Positions 1 through 7,350 of a DNA stretch of 10,359 nucleotides are shown here, in pieces. The notes under the pieces were generated by a model. It was not told the origin of the DNA. It searched no databases and was given only the letters and a program-made list of their open reading frames with translations. The position numbers and the translations under genes are program-made. How positions within the stretch are numbered: position 1 is the first letter of the stretch; each line of letters starts with the position of its first letter. Source of the stretch: Pyrenochaeta sp. MPI-SDFR-AT-0127 (lineage: Eukaryota > Ascomycota > Dothideomycetes > Pleosporales > Cucurbitariaceae). Where the stretch lies: NCBI GenBank assembly GCA_020747015.1, contig JAGTJM010000182.1:1-10359 (forward strand), read 5' to 3'.

Positions 1-1050
1 AAAAATAAGCTAACTAGAGGTATATACTTAAATATCTATATAATATATATAAATTTAAATACTAGTATTAGGACCTAACTAAGCTCTTAGTTAACCTACT
101 ACCTTAGGTTAGAATAGTAGTAATAATAATTACTTAATAAGTTTATTAGTAATTATTATAAGATATAGGCTATATATTCTATATATTACCCTATAGGTAA
201 TAAGTATAGTATAGCTATTTATTATAAAGTATTAATATTACTATTACTACTTTTTATATAGTAGCTAAATTTTTAATTTTCTTTAAGTCTCTTAATTTTC
301 GGCCCTATAACTATAACCTCTTACTCTATAATATATTCTATATATTATACTATAGATAATAAGAGTAGTATAGCTATTTATTATAAAGTAGTAATATTAC
401 CATTACTACTTTCTATATAGTAGCTAAAATTTTAACTTTCTCTAAGTCTCTTAATTTTTAGCCCTATAACTATAACCTCTTACTCTATAATATACTATTA
501 AGATTATATCTAATCCTATATATATAATATAAGTCTACTAGGTAATTAGATATACTACTATCTATATAGATACTAAGGCTCTAATCTATCTTATATTCTC
601 TATTATATTAACTTTACGCTTTATTAGTACTCTTATCTATATATATCTTTAGGCCTAGTTACTATAGTAGGGTTATAAAAGATAGAATTAGCTCCTATAT
701 ATAGAAATCCTAGGCTCTTATATCCTATATATTATTAAGAATCTTCTACTAGGAGTTAGTATATCTCCTATAGGTTCTAACTATAATACTAGGTTATAAT
801 ATAATTATCTAGAGGTTAGCTATATCTATAATATCCTTATATAAGAGTAGTTAAGTTATAGTATCTATATTATATCTCTAGATATTTTACTTAATAGGTA
901 AGATATACGCTTTAATATTAAGTACTAGTCTAGAAGTAGCTTTAAACGCCCTGTAGATAGCTCTTACTACTCTTACCTATATACTTTATAAGATATTAAG
1001 TATCTTCTCTATATATATCTTTCCTTTCGTACTAGCGTTTAACTAGATTA
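1..1050. other. RIP-saturated AT-rich block
   Basis: By eye there is one CpA (401-402) and one TpG (952-953) in about 1,050 bases, while TpA is everywhere. CpG is also scarce. This is the pattern left by repeat-induced point mutation, which turns CpA into TpA on either strand of duplicated DNA. The block ends sharply: from about 1052 onwards CpA, TpG and CpG are common and GC content is normal, although the same retroelement continues to about 1410. Such blocks are usually heterochromatic. Confidence 0.9.
172..494. repeat. Tandem direct duplication, period 159 bp, two copies
   Basis: Copy 1 runs about 177-335 and copy 2 about 336-494. Anchors include gtagctaa at 261 and 420, and gccctataac at 302 and 461, both exactly 159 apart. 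A hand alignment gives 13 differences in 159 positions, nine of them transitions (C/T or G/A). The period is 53 codons, so the duplication would have kept the reading frame of the retroelement had it still been coding. The transitions fit RIP acting separately on each copy after duplication. Confidence 0.85.
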
Positions 1051-1489
1051 AGCACGCGTATATTATCTAGGGAAGCGCGGTAGCCTTATACAGCTTTCGC
1101 ATATCTGTAAACCTTTTGCCCTAGGTCGAGCCCCTAAGGCAGCGGAGTGCGTTTACTGTCTTCGATACCTTCCGTCTGACCTCTTCTAGATGTTCCTTCC
1201 ACTGTAGCTTAGTGTCAATCGTTAATCCCAGGTACTTACACGTCGCTTTAGCTTTTACCTCGCCCTATTCAGTCTGCATCGTTCTGCTTGTCTCGATCCG
1301 TGTGCGTGATCTCGTAAAGTGGGTCAGCTGGAACTTATCTGGAGCGAAGACGGAGGCATGGGTGCTGCCCACCTCTCTTTGGGAGTGGGCACGGGAGGGC
1401 GAGACTCCCGGACCTGACCAAGAAAATCCCTCGGCATGTGATTCGCCCAGCGTGGGAGCGATAGCTCGGCGCTGAACTTTGATCCTCCT

Positions 1490-1816
1490 GAATCATGATT
1501 CACAATTACAAATGCCAGAGATGTTAGGAAGGGCCTTCTTGGGCTGGCCCAACTATCGGGGGTCTCATATTGGACTGGCTGTGGAAAGTCCGCACGGGCT
1601 CCGCTTCGACAACTCCGCAGCTTCTCATTTGCCCATGTGAGCAGGTTACGGAGAAAGAAGTCACCAACCGATGGCTTATAACAATGCTCGACCCTCGTGC
1701 ATTTGGGGACAGCAATCTACATTCGACTCCTTCCGTCTTCCCGGATTAATCCTCTATCTTCACAATTCTATCAAGACCCTCGGCCATACCAGAATAACCC
1801 GACCCCCACCGAAGTT
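1490..1816 (+). promoter_or_regulatory. Probable promoter and leader of the alpha-beta barrel gene
   Basis: This non-coding stretch separates the retroelement from the start codon at 1817. It holds a TATA-like TTATAAC at 1676-1682, about 135 bases upstream of the ATG, then a pyrimidine-rich stretch (about 1727-1770) of the kind often found near fungal transcription starts. An in-frame ATG at 1697 would add 40 residues of low-complexity sequence and is judged to be leader. No specific operator was recognised. Confidence 0.35.
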
Positions 1817-2506
1817 ATGGGCCCTCCCGTGACAGAAGTTGCTCTCGTACGCATTGTTGAGGGAGCGGACCCAGACACAGCTATGGTTGGAGCTGCTGAA
1901 ACACTCCATGCGCAGCCGGGTTGCCAGCTGGTGCGTTGGGCGACAGAGCATGAGAACCCCCACGCTCTATATGCGTTCGTCGATTGGGATAAGACGGCAT
2001 CGCATGAGTTATTCATGACCACAGATGCCTACAATACGTTCCGCCAGCAACTCGCCCCTTTGCTAGCCGAATCTCCCATCGTTTACCATGTGGCGTTCAA
2101 GCCCTTCCCCCCAATTGTTCTGAATAACAATCTGTGGAAAGGGAAAAGAGAGGCGACGACTACGGTTGTCGAGTTACTTCACGCATACTTCCCGGCAAGT
2201 TACAGTACAGAGAGGCAGGAAAAAACAGCGACGGATGTTGAGAGATACATGAAACATACCAAGATCCAAGCACGGGGAGCGACCGGAGAGAGTGCTGTAG
2301 GTTGGGCAGAAGAGGAGCTGGACTACAAGGGAGAGAAAGCCAGGTTACTTCTGATTGCCTTCGGATGGGAGAGTATCGATGCGCATATAAAGTACCAAGG
2401 GACAGATGCTTTCAGCGCTACAGTTAGCATCTTGAAGGGATTGGAGGAATTGAAAGGATTCACTGTTGGCCATGTATCTAACTACGTTGTCGAGAAAGAT
2501 GCATAA
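1817..2506 (+). CDS. Dimeric alpha-beta barrel (ABM/Dabb-like) domain protein, two repeats
   Basis: Intronless gene for 229 residues. The start at 1817 has G at -3 and G at +4 and falls just before the first strand (TEVALVRI, residues 6-13). Two halves repeat each other: residues 53-71 (AFVDWDKTASHELF, then TTDAY) and 181-199 (AFGWESIDAHIKY, then GTDAF) share a W-[DE]-x4-H-x2-[FY] pattern followed by TDA-aromatic. Each half ends in a strand (IVYHVAFKP, about 88-96; FTVGHVSNY, about 215-223). This is how fungal proteins with tandem ferredoxin-like alpha-beta barrels are built. Family members include monooxygenases of antibiotic biosynthesis that need no cofactor, but many have no known reaction, and no catalytic residue can be assigned here. 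There is no signal peptide or membrane segment, so it is probably cytosolic. The frame is clean, unlike the decayed DNA to its left. Substrate and pathway are unknown. Confidence 0.75.
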   Translation: MGPPVTEVALVRIVEGADPDTAMVGAAETLHAQPGCQLVRWATEHENPHALYAFVDWDKTASHELFMTTDAYNTFRQQLAPLLAESPIVYHVAFKPFPPIVLNNNLWKGKREATTTVVELLHAYFPASYSTERQEKTATDVERYMKHTKIQARGATGESAVGWAEEELDYKGEKARLLLIAFGWESIDAHIKYQGTDAFSATVSILKGLEELKGFTVGHVSNYVVEKDA

Positions 2507-3480
2507 GGTGTAGAGATGTTGCCTCAGCAATGGGACAGACTAGGCTTGACGAGGCCTCGGCTTGGTATTTGGTCATCTTTTGTACTATCGCGACCATCGC
2601 AAAATCCCCAGAATTACCACAGCGGAAGGGCTCCTTTTGATATGAGGCCAGAATTAATCCAGTTTTTGTTCCTGGTTCTTGTTTCTTTCTACCTTGGGAT
2701 TAGTTCACCCGTAATAGTCGTCATAGCCTATTACAACGCACCTACACGGGACCCGAGACTGGATCCTCAGCAAGTGTAGGAGCGTGCGCGTTGGAAGTAC
2801 TAATTACCCGGGTAGGTACTGGCATTGCTTGTGCTTGTGAGAAGTGAAGCACTTTCGATGTTGTATGTCACAACGTTCGTCACGCCTGGCAGGAACTCCC
2901 ATTCAAGGAACATCTTGATCGATTGGACTTAATGATATTCTTCTCGGAGCTACGACGTCGTCAACCCTATCCCCGCGAGCCCGCCGAGCGGAGGCCCGTA
3001 CAAGCCTGGAAGAGTCTATCCATGGCCACCATCATGTACTCCGAGCGCGTGCTGGTACTGAACACCACAAGCTAGCAAGCTGTCTACCGTTTCATTCTCG
3101 TTCTTTGTATATAGCCCCTTGCTTACCTATGTCAGTTACGTCACTATAACAGAGCGAAGAGATCTCTCGCAAGTCAAGTCTGCAGTCACTTCGTCGATAG
3201 TTTTGGGGTACAAGGATATCTGAAGTCTGCCTCCGCAGCTCCTTATATCCTACTCGAGTTCTGTCTCGCCCTTAGAGCGCTCTGACCGCGTCGCTTTATG
3301 CACGCCGCAGCGTGTGACCTGACAACCCGACTCGCTGGCCTATCGGACATAGTAATCAGATCAGCCGTCTAAGTAGCTGGCCGTCGTTTGTCGGGCGGCC
3401 CAGCTTTTTCTTATCTTCGCAGCATACAATCGCCTCAACTGGAGATCAACAAGCTTAGCTGGGGCTTTGGCCCCAAATAA
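2507..3480. other. Intergenic stretch with only short unassigned ORFs
   Basis: No recognised gene. An ORF at 2642-2779 (+) encodes 45 residues with a hydrophobic helix (LIQFLFLVLVSFYLGISSPV) and a polar tail. Another frame, open from about 2853 to a stop at 3073-3075 (+), contains QELPFKEHLDRLDLMIFF and later MYSERVLVLNTTS. On the minus strand a short frame reads MFLEWEFLPGVTNVVTYNI and stops near 2801. None matched a family I know. Each could be a gene fragment or chance. The DNA is GC-normal and shows no RIP. Confidence 0.4.
3461..3474. other. GC-rich hairpin GGGGC-TTTG-GCCCC
   Basis: A perfect 5-bp inverted repeat around a 4-base loop. It lies in non-coding DNA about 530 bases upstream of the AidB-like start codon. 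No function is assigned. Confidence 0.4.
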
Positions 3481-4006
3481 GTTTGGTGAGTGAGGCCCTA
3501 TTACCGGTTTCGGTCTGTCAAACAGCAGCTTGCTTGATGCACCGCCTGGCCGTGGCGGTAAGCCCTCAACCTGCACCACTCAATTGTATGAACCCGGAAG
3601 TGTCGGAGTTTGAGCCTCCCATGCAGATGTCCTGGTGGCTGATACCAATTAGGGGCGACCCAACACCCCGGGCATAAGAACGGGCCGGCGGCCCCCCGGC
3701 AGCAAGTGGAGCCGTGAGCCGTGAGCCGGCGTGAGTCGACGGCTCGTGGCCAGGAGACATGAAATTCCGTACAGTAGACATCGCCATATGGCTAAGCAAG
3801 TAAGTGATGATGCTCAGTGCGTAAAGACAGGCCTCAGCATTTGGCCCCTCGAATTTCAGCTGATTTCTTTTCCGGTGTGAGCATTTAAGAGCGGCTTGAA
3901 CAGCCGTTGTCAAATGCTGCAGAGGTCCAGCCCGAGTTCTATCATCCATTTTCCACTTCAAACGTTTCCAAGTACTTCGGAGAAATATACGAAAGTCATC
4001 GCCAAC
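3481..4006 (+). promoter_or_regulatory. Probable promoter and leader of the AidB-like gene
   Basis: Non-coding region before the start at 4007. It holds a CCAAT box at 3645-3649, a GC-rich segment (3681-3702), three tandem 7-bp units (3709-3729) and a TATA-like ATTTAAGA at 3883-3890, about 120 bases before the ATG. Two ORFs here, one on each strand (3361-3579 minus; 3483-3677 plus), have no recognisable homology and look like chance. The leader is free of stops in the frame of the gene from 3896, so an ATG at 3914 could extend the protein by 31 residues, but the context of 4007 is better. Confidence 0.4.
3709..3729. repeat. Three tandem 7-bp units (gagccgt)
   Basis: The units start at 3709, 3716 and 3723; the last ends in g instead of t. 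A complementary cggctc at about 3740-3745 can pair with a unit to form a small hairpin. They sit about 280 bases upstream of the AidB-like start codon. They could be a regulatory microsatellite or slippage product. Confidence 0.5.
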
Positions 4007-5950
4007 ATGGCCAACCTTTCAACACCCTCTTCATCTACCTCGGGATTCTTCCAGAAGCTCCCGACGTTGGAGCCGCAGTACACGTCTCCCGACCCTACCA
4101 TTAACAAGAATGTTGTTCCGGACGATGCTGTCTTGGGGCGAATCTTGCGGCAGTACATACCCAGTGGTTCTCAAGGACAAGTCGGCCGCGATATGCACAA
4201 CATGTCCCGGACGGTTCTGGAGCCTTCCACCCTGAAGCATGCTGTCGAAGCCGAAACAACTTTTCCGTACCTGCAACCTTTCAACACTTTTGGCGAGGTG
4301 AATCAGAATGATCCTCTTGTCCTCTGCAATGGCTGGAAGTCCCTCAAAAGAATTGGCATTGAGTCCGGCGTTGTCGCGCTTGCGCATGACAAGAGCATCA
4401 CCCTGCACAATAGGCGGGTCCATCAGTTCCTCGTCAATCACAACTGGAGTCATACAGCCACGATGACGACGTGCCCATTGATGTTGACTGATGGAGCCAT
4501 TGGTATTCTTTCCAACCATCTGGATGACCATGATGGCGATCAGGGAGGTCGCCGGTCGGTCATGGCTGAATTTTATCGCCGGATGACAACCACAGACCCC
4601 AATGACGCTTGGACAAGCGGCCAATGGATGACGGAGAGGTCAGGCGGCAGCGATGTTCGGGGCACAGAGACTCTCGCACGCAAGATAACCAAAACTGAAC
4701 TAGATGCAGAGGGCGGTCAAGCCCAGGACTCCATCGGACAGCCCCTCGGCCCGTGGGTCATCGACGGCTTCAAGTGGTTCAGCAGCGCTACTGATTCAGA
4801 CATGGCAATGCTCCTGGCCGAAACGCCTAGTGGCCTCAGCGCATTTTGTGTCCCAATGCGACGAAAGTGTGCGAATGGGACACAAATGAACGGCATCCGA
4901 ATACAGAGACTGAAAAACAAGTTGGGCACTAAAGGGCTGCCGACGGGCGAGCTTGAACTCATTGGTACCCGCGGCTGGCTGCTCGGAGAAGAGGGGAAAG
5001 GGGTCAAAGAGATCTCGACAATCCTTAACATCACTCGCCTACACGCGGGTGCCAGTAGTGCATCCTTCTGGGCCCGCGGCCTTGCTGTGAGTCGAGCGTA
5101 CACCAAGTCACGCAAGGTGAGGGGCGATTTCTTATACGAGAACTCCCAGCACAACTACTGGATGGCCGCGGAAACCGTCAAGTACTGGGCGGCGACTACC
5201 CTAACCTTCTTCGGCGTCGCACTGCTCGGATGCGAAGAACAGGGGCCCCGGATACTATCAGGCACTCCTGCTTCGTTCCTCATCCCCGACGGCGATACAA
5301 GCCGCAACCTACTCCGCCTCCTGACACCTGTCATCAAGTCTCAGGTCAGTCTGGCCGCGGTGAGCGGTTTGCGTTCTACGATTGAATGTCTCGGAGGCGT
5401 AGGATACTGCGAGAATCACGAGGACGGTGGGATCATGAACCTCGCTAAACTTTTCCGCGACTCCGTCGTTAACACCATCTGGGAGGGGACTACTAGTATC
5501 ATGGCTGACGATGCGGGCCGAGTTCTCAAGGACAAGCGCATCGCTGGGGGCAGGATAATCGAGGATGTGTTCAGCGTCTGGGTCAGACGAGTTCTTGAGC
5601 CATGCCGTCCACGATTCACCCAGGAGTGTAAAGTTTTGGATGAGAGACTGCAGGTCTTCCTTGACCTAGTGGCAGATACAAGGAAGGATGCAGCGCAACT
5701 TGAGTACCAGGGACGAGACCTGCTGGATCATCTTGAGGTGCTCGCTACCGGCACGCTCCTACTGCACGATGCAAACACGGATGGCGATGAAATCTCGTCG
5801 CATATTGCAACCCGATACGTCTGGTCCAGAGCCATCCCGGGGACTCGGCTCAGGAGGGTGATGCTGGATTGGAAGTCTGAGTCTGCCATTGATCTGAAGA
5901 TCTTTCTTGGCTCCAATGGACCAGTCAAAAGGGCTCATGGGAGACTGTAA
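4007..5950 (+). CDS. AidB-like acyl-CoA dehydrogenase family flavoprotein
   Basis: Intronless gene for 647 residues. The ATG at 4007 (gccaacATGg) has a strong fungal start context and precedes SGFFQKLPTLEPQY, the usual AidB-type N-terminal opening. Landmarks follow in family order: AWTSGQWMTERSGGSDV (Q at about residue 206; flavin-contacting loop), GFKWFSSATDSDMAMLL (from 254, middle beta domain), RLKNKLGTKGLPTGELEL (from 301), LLTPVIKSQ, LGGVGY (462-467) and IWEGTTSIM, whose Glu493 aligns with the catalytic base of medium-chain acyl-CoA dehydrogenase. Bacterial AidB is an FAD protein of the alkylation response that binds DNA and has weak isovaleryl-CoA dehydrogenase activity. The role and substrate of fungal relatives are not established. 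At 647 residues it is longer than bacterial AidB (about 540), mainly through a C-terminal helical tail (about 525-647). It ends in GRL, which is not a canonical peroxisomal signal. No frameshift or RIP damage is visible. Confidence 0.92.
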   Translation: MANLSTPSSSTSGFFQKLPTLEPQYTSPDPTINKNVVPDDAVLGRILRQYIPSGSQGQVGRDMHNMSRTVLEPSTLKHAVEAETTFPYLQPFNTFGEVNQNDPLVLCNGWKSLKRIGIESGVVALAHDKSITLHNRRVHQFLVNHNWSHTATMTTCPLMLTDGAIGILSNHLDDHDGDQGGRRSVMAEFYRRMTTTDPNDAWTSGQWMTERSGGSDVRGTETLARKITKTELDAEGGQAQDSIGQPLGPWVIDGFKWFSSATDSDMAMLLAETPSGLSAFCVPMRRKCANGTQMNGIRIQRLKNKLGTKGLPTGELELIGTRGWLLGEEGKGVKEISTILNITRLHAGASSASFWARGLAVSRAYTKSRKVRGDFLYENSQHNYWMAAETVKYWAATTLTFFGVALLGCEEQGPRILSGTPASFLIPDGDTSRNLLRLLTPVIKSQVSLAAVSGLRSTIECLGGVGYCENHEDGGIMNLAKLFRDSVVNTIWEGTTSIMADDAGRVLKDKRIAGGRIIEDVFSVWVRRVLEPCRPRFTQECKVLDERLQVFLDLVADTRKDAAQLEYQGRDLLDHLEVLATGTLLLHDANTDGDEISSHIATRYVWSRAIPGTRLRRVMLDWKSESAIDLKIFLGSNGPVKRAHGRL

Positions 5951-6240
5951 TCTAGTTTTCGCGCATCTATTAGTGCTCAGGGGAATTTCTTTCTCAATTG
6001 GAATCTTATCTCTCGACCCACGAAGCTTGCCCTGTAGGAGGAGCCTACGCCACGCGTCATATCAATCTGACTTTCTTATGGTGGCGCGACGTGTTGATTC
6101 AAGTGTGCCTTAGTTCTGCTGTGCCAGCATTAAATCCAGGCAACCAAATCGGAAAGGGTTTCAGTCGACATGGAGAGCATGGAATTCATTCCAACATAGA
6201 AAGAATAACTATCATCAGCTTAAAATAGCTCTCAAGGAAG

Positions 6241-6246
6241 AATAAA
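6241..6246 (+). terminator. Possible poly(A) signal AATAAA for the AidB-like gene
   Basis: Canonical AATAAA, 290 bases after the stop codon and followed by an A-rich stretch. Fungal poly(A) signals are loose, so this is only a candidate. Confidence 0.3.
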
Positions 6247-6852
6247 ACAAAATTATGCAGGGAGCCTCCAAGCCTCTCGTGAACATCAGTTAATTGCCCA
6301 CGGTGCTATTGAAAACCATGCAAATATGATCCGTTATTTTAGCTCAGGCTCATTCAATCTACCCTTTGTTTTTTGGCCAAATTTCGAACCTACTTTTATG
6401 GAGACGGCATTAATGACGATCCTTTGAACGAACTAAGTCTTAATTGAACCGCTCTACAATATGATTTCTCAACTGTATGCTTAGGGCACGTTTCTCCTCG
6501 TTATCCTTGCACGTTACTCATTTTCGTGCGTTAGGCTGAGAAAGCCTCAATGCAACATGGAAGCAACTTATTCAGCAAGTTTTAATAACGTCTCGTCGCG
6601 GCTATCACGCATCACTTTTACGTAGGCGTTAATAGAGGTGCAGCACCGACGATATTAAAGCAATTGACGTACGAAACTATGAGGCCCCTCCGACAGTGCT
6701 TCATCGGTAAGGTTACGGGAAGATAGGCTCTGCGGAGGTCGCCTTATAGAAGACGCATAATGTTGGGATAACTTGTATGGAAGCGAGCACGGCAGAGTAA
6801 AATAGGTATGTGGTTAAATGTAGATTAATTTATACCCCCCTATCCCCTCCTT

Positions 6853-6893
6853 CTACGCCTTTATATTATTAGGCGCTTATAAGCGAGGCGTAG
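6853..6893. repeat. Nested palindrome, possible foldback or MITE remnant
   Basis: The outer arms ctacgcct (6853-6860) and aggcgtag (6886-6893) are perfect inverted repeats. Inside them lies the perfect 12-bp palindrome cgcttataagcg (6874-6885). A C-rich tract precedes them at about 6835-6850. The arrangement may be a remnant of a small foldback element or a 3'-end structure. No target-site duplication was found by eye. Confidence 0.45.
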
Positions 6894-7350
6894 CTAAAAC
6901 GTATCCTTATAATAGTTACGTGACACGAGACCTTCACACAGCGCATTACAGTCGACCCGCCTTCACTATTAGTGGGCTGCGTGATCTTGTAGAGATATCC
7001 TTACACATAATCAGATGGGAGCAACCGTACTTCGGCTTTAACAATGTTACTATTACTCCCGCATGATGAACACTAGTGGTCGGCCAATGCTAATTCCAGA
7101 GTTTGACCGCTAGCGCACAGACCGATAGCTGAGAGAGCTTTTTCTTCGCTACTAGGTCCTAGCTAGGGAGTCGCCCCTTTTTCTTCTTCCCCTATCTAGG
7201 ATATGCATATTCCGAGGCCTCGCTGAGTTGACCAACCGTGACTAATCTCCAGTTTGCCAAATCTCAAACCCAACTCTACTCGTGAGCTTTAACCGCCAAT
7301 ATTGCTTTGATCTTACGAAACGTTTCCAAAGACCGCAACTCCTTATTAGC

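Larger units (their letters stand above)
1..1410 (-). mobile_element. Degenerate non-LTR (LINE, Tad1-like) retrotransposon fragment, RIP-mutated
   Basis: Reading the minus strand from about 1363 downwards gives peptide pieces typical of the C-terminal half of fungal LINE reverse transcriptases: THASVFAPDKFQLTHFTR (about 1363-1310), then KYLGLTIDTKLQWKEHLEEV starting at 1237, then a Lys-rich helix ending GST*GKRFTDMRKLYKATALP*IIYACLI*LNAS. The stops at 1121-1123, 1068-1070 and 1043-1045 lie where intact relatives have Trp, Gln and Trp, as expected from CpA/TpG to TpA change. A frameshift lies just upstream of THASVF. Further down, IYIDSS (codons within 557-571) may be the mutated start of the RNase H domain (usual form IYTDGSG). 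No intact ORF survives. Neither end is certain: the 3' end lies beyond the left edge, and the 5' side fades near 1410-1490. The Tad1 assignment rests on remembered motif similarity. Confidence 0.8.
5951..7350. other. Gene-free intergenic region between convergent genes
   Basis: About 1.4 kb between the stop of the AidB-like gene (+) and the stop of the SDR pseudogene (-), so it should hold both 3' ends. Only short ORFs occur, such as one at 5998-6228, and none resembles a known protein. A poly(A)-signal-like AATAAA and a nested palindrome are listed separately. No tRNA or clear transposon was seen. The composition is mixed and not RIP-saturated. Confidence 0.5.

Noticed and set aside
1212..1475. 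Plus-strand ORF of 87 codons
   Set aside because: It lies opposite the LINE reverse-transcriptase remnant, which explains the sequence on the minus strand, and its own translation has no recognisable features.
1524..1715. Minus-strand ORF of 63 codons upstream of the barrel gene
   Set aside because: No family resemblance, and it overlaps the likely promoter of a clear plus-strand gene.
1697..1816. Upstream in-frame ATG extending the barrel protein by 40 residues
   Set aside because: The added sequence is low-complexity, with no targeting signal, and the ATG at 1817 has a better context directly before the first domain strand.
3361..3579. Minus-strand ORF of 72 codons, basic C-terminus
   Set aside because: No known motif; the opposite strand is also partly open, and the composition alone could give such a frame by chance.
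3896..4006. N-terminal extension of the AidB-like protein from a TTG at 3896 or ATG at 3914
   Set aside because: TTG is not a usual nuclear start, and the extension is not clearly a targeting peptide. The ATG at 4007 has the stronger context and fits the family N-terminus.
4031..4624. Long minus-strand ORF of 197 codons
   Set aside because: Shadow of the AidB-like gene: it lies wholly within that gene and carries no family motif.
5998..6228. ORF of 76 codons after the AidB-like gene
   Set aside because: It starts with TTG, has no recognisable domain, and probably lies in the 3' untranslated region.
6382..6395. tRNA T-loop-like TTCGAACC
   Set aside because: No matching acceptor stem or anticodon arm could be placed around it.
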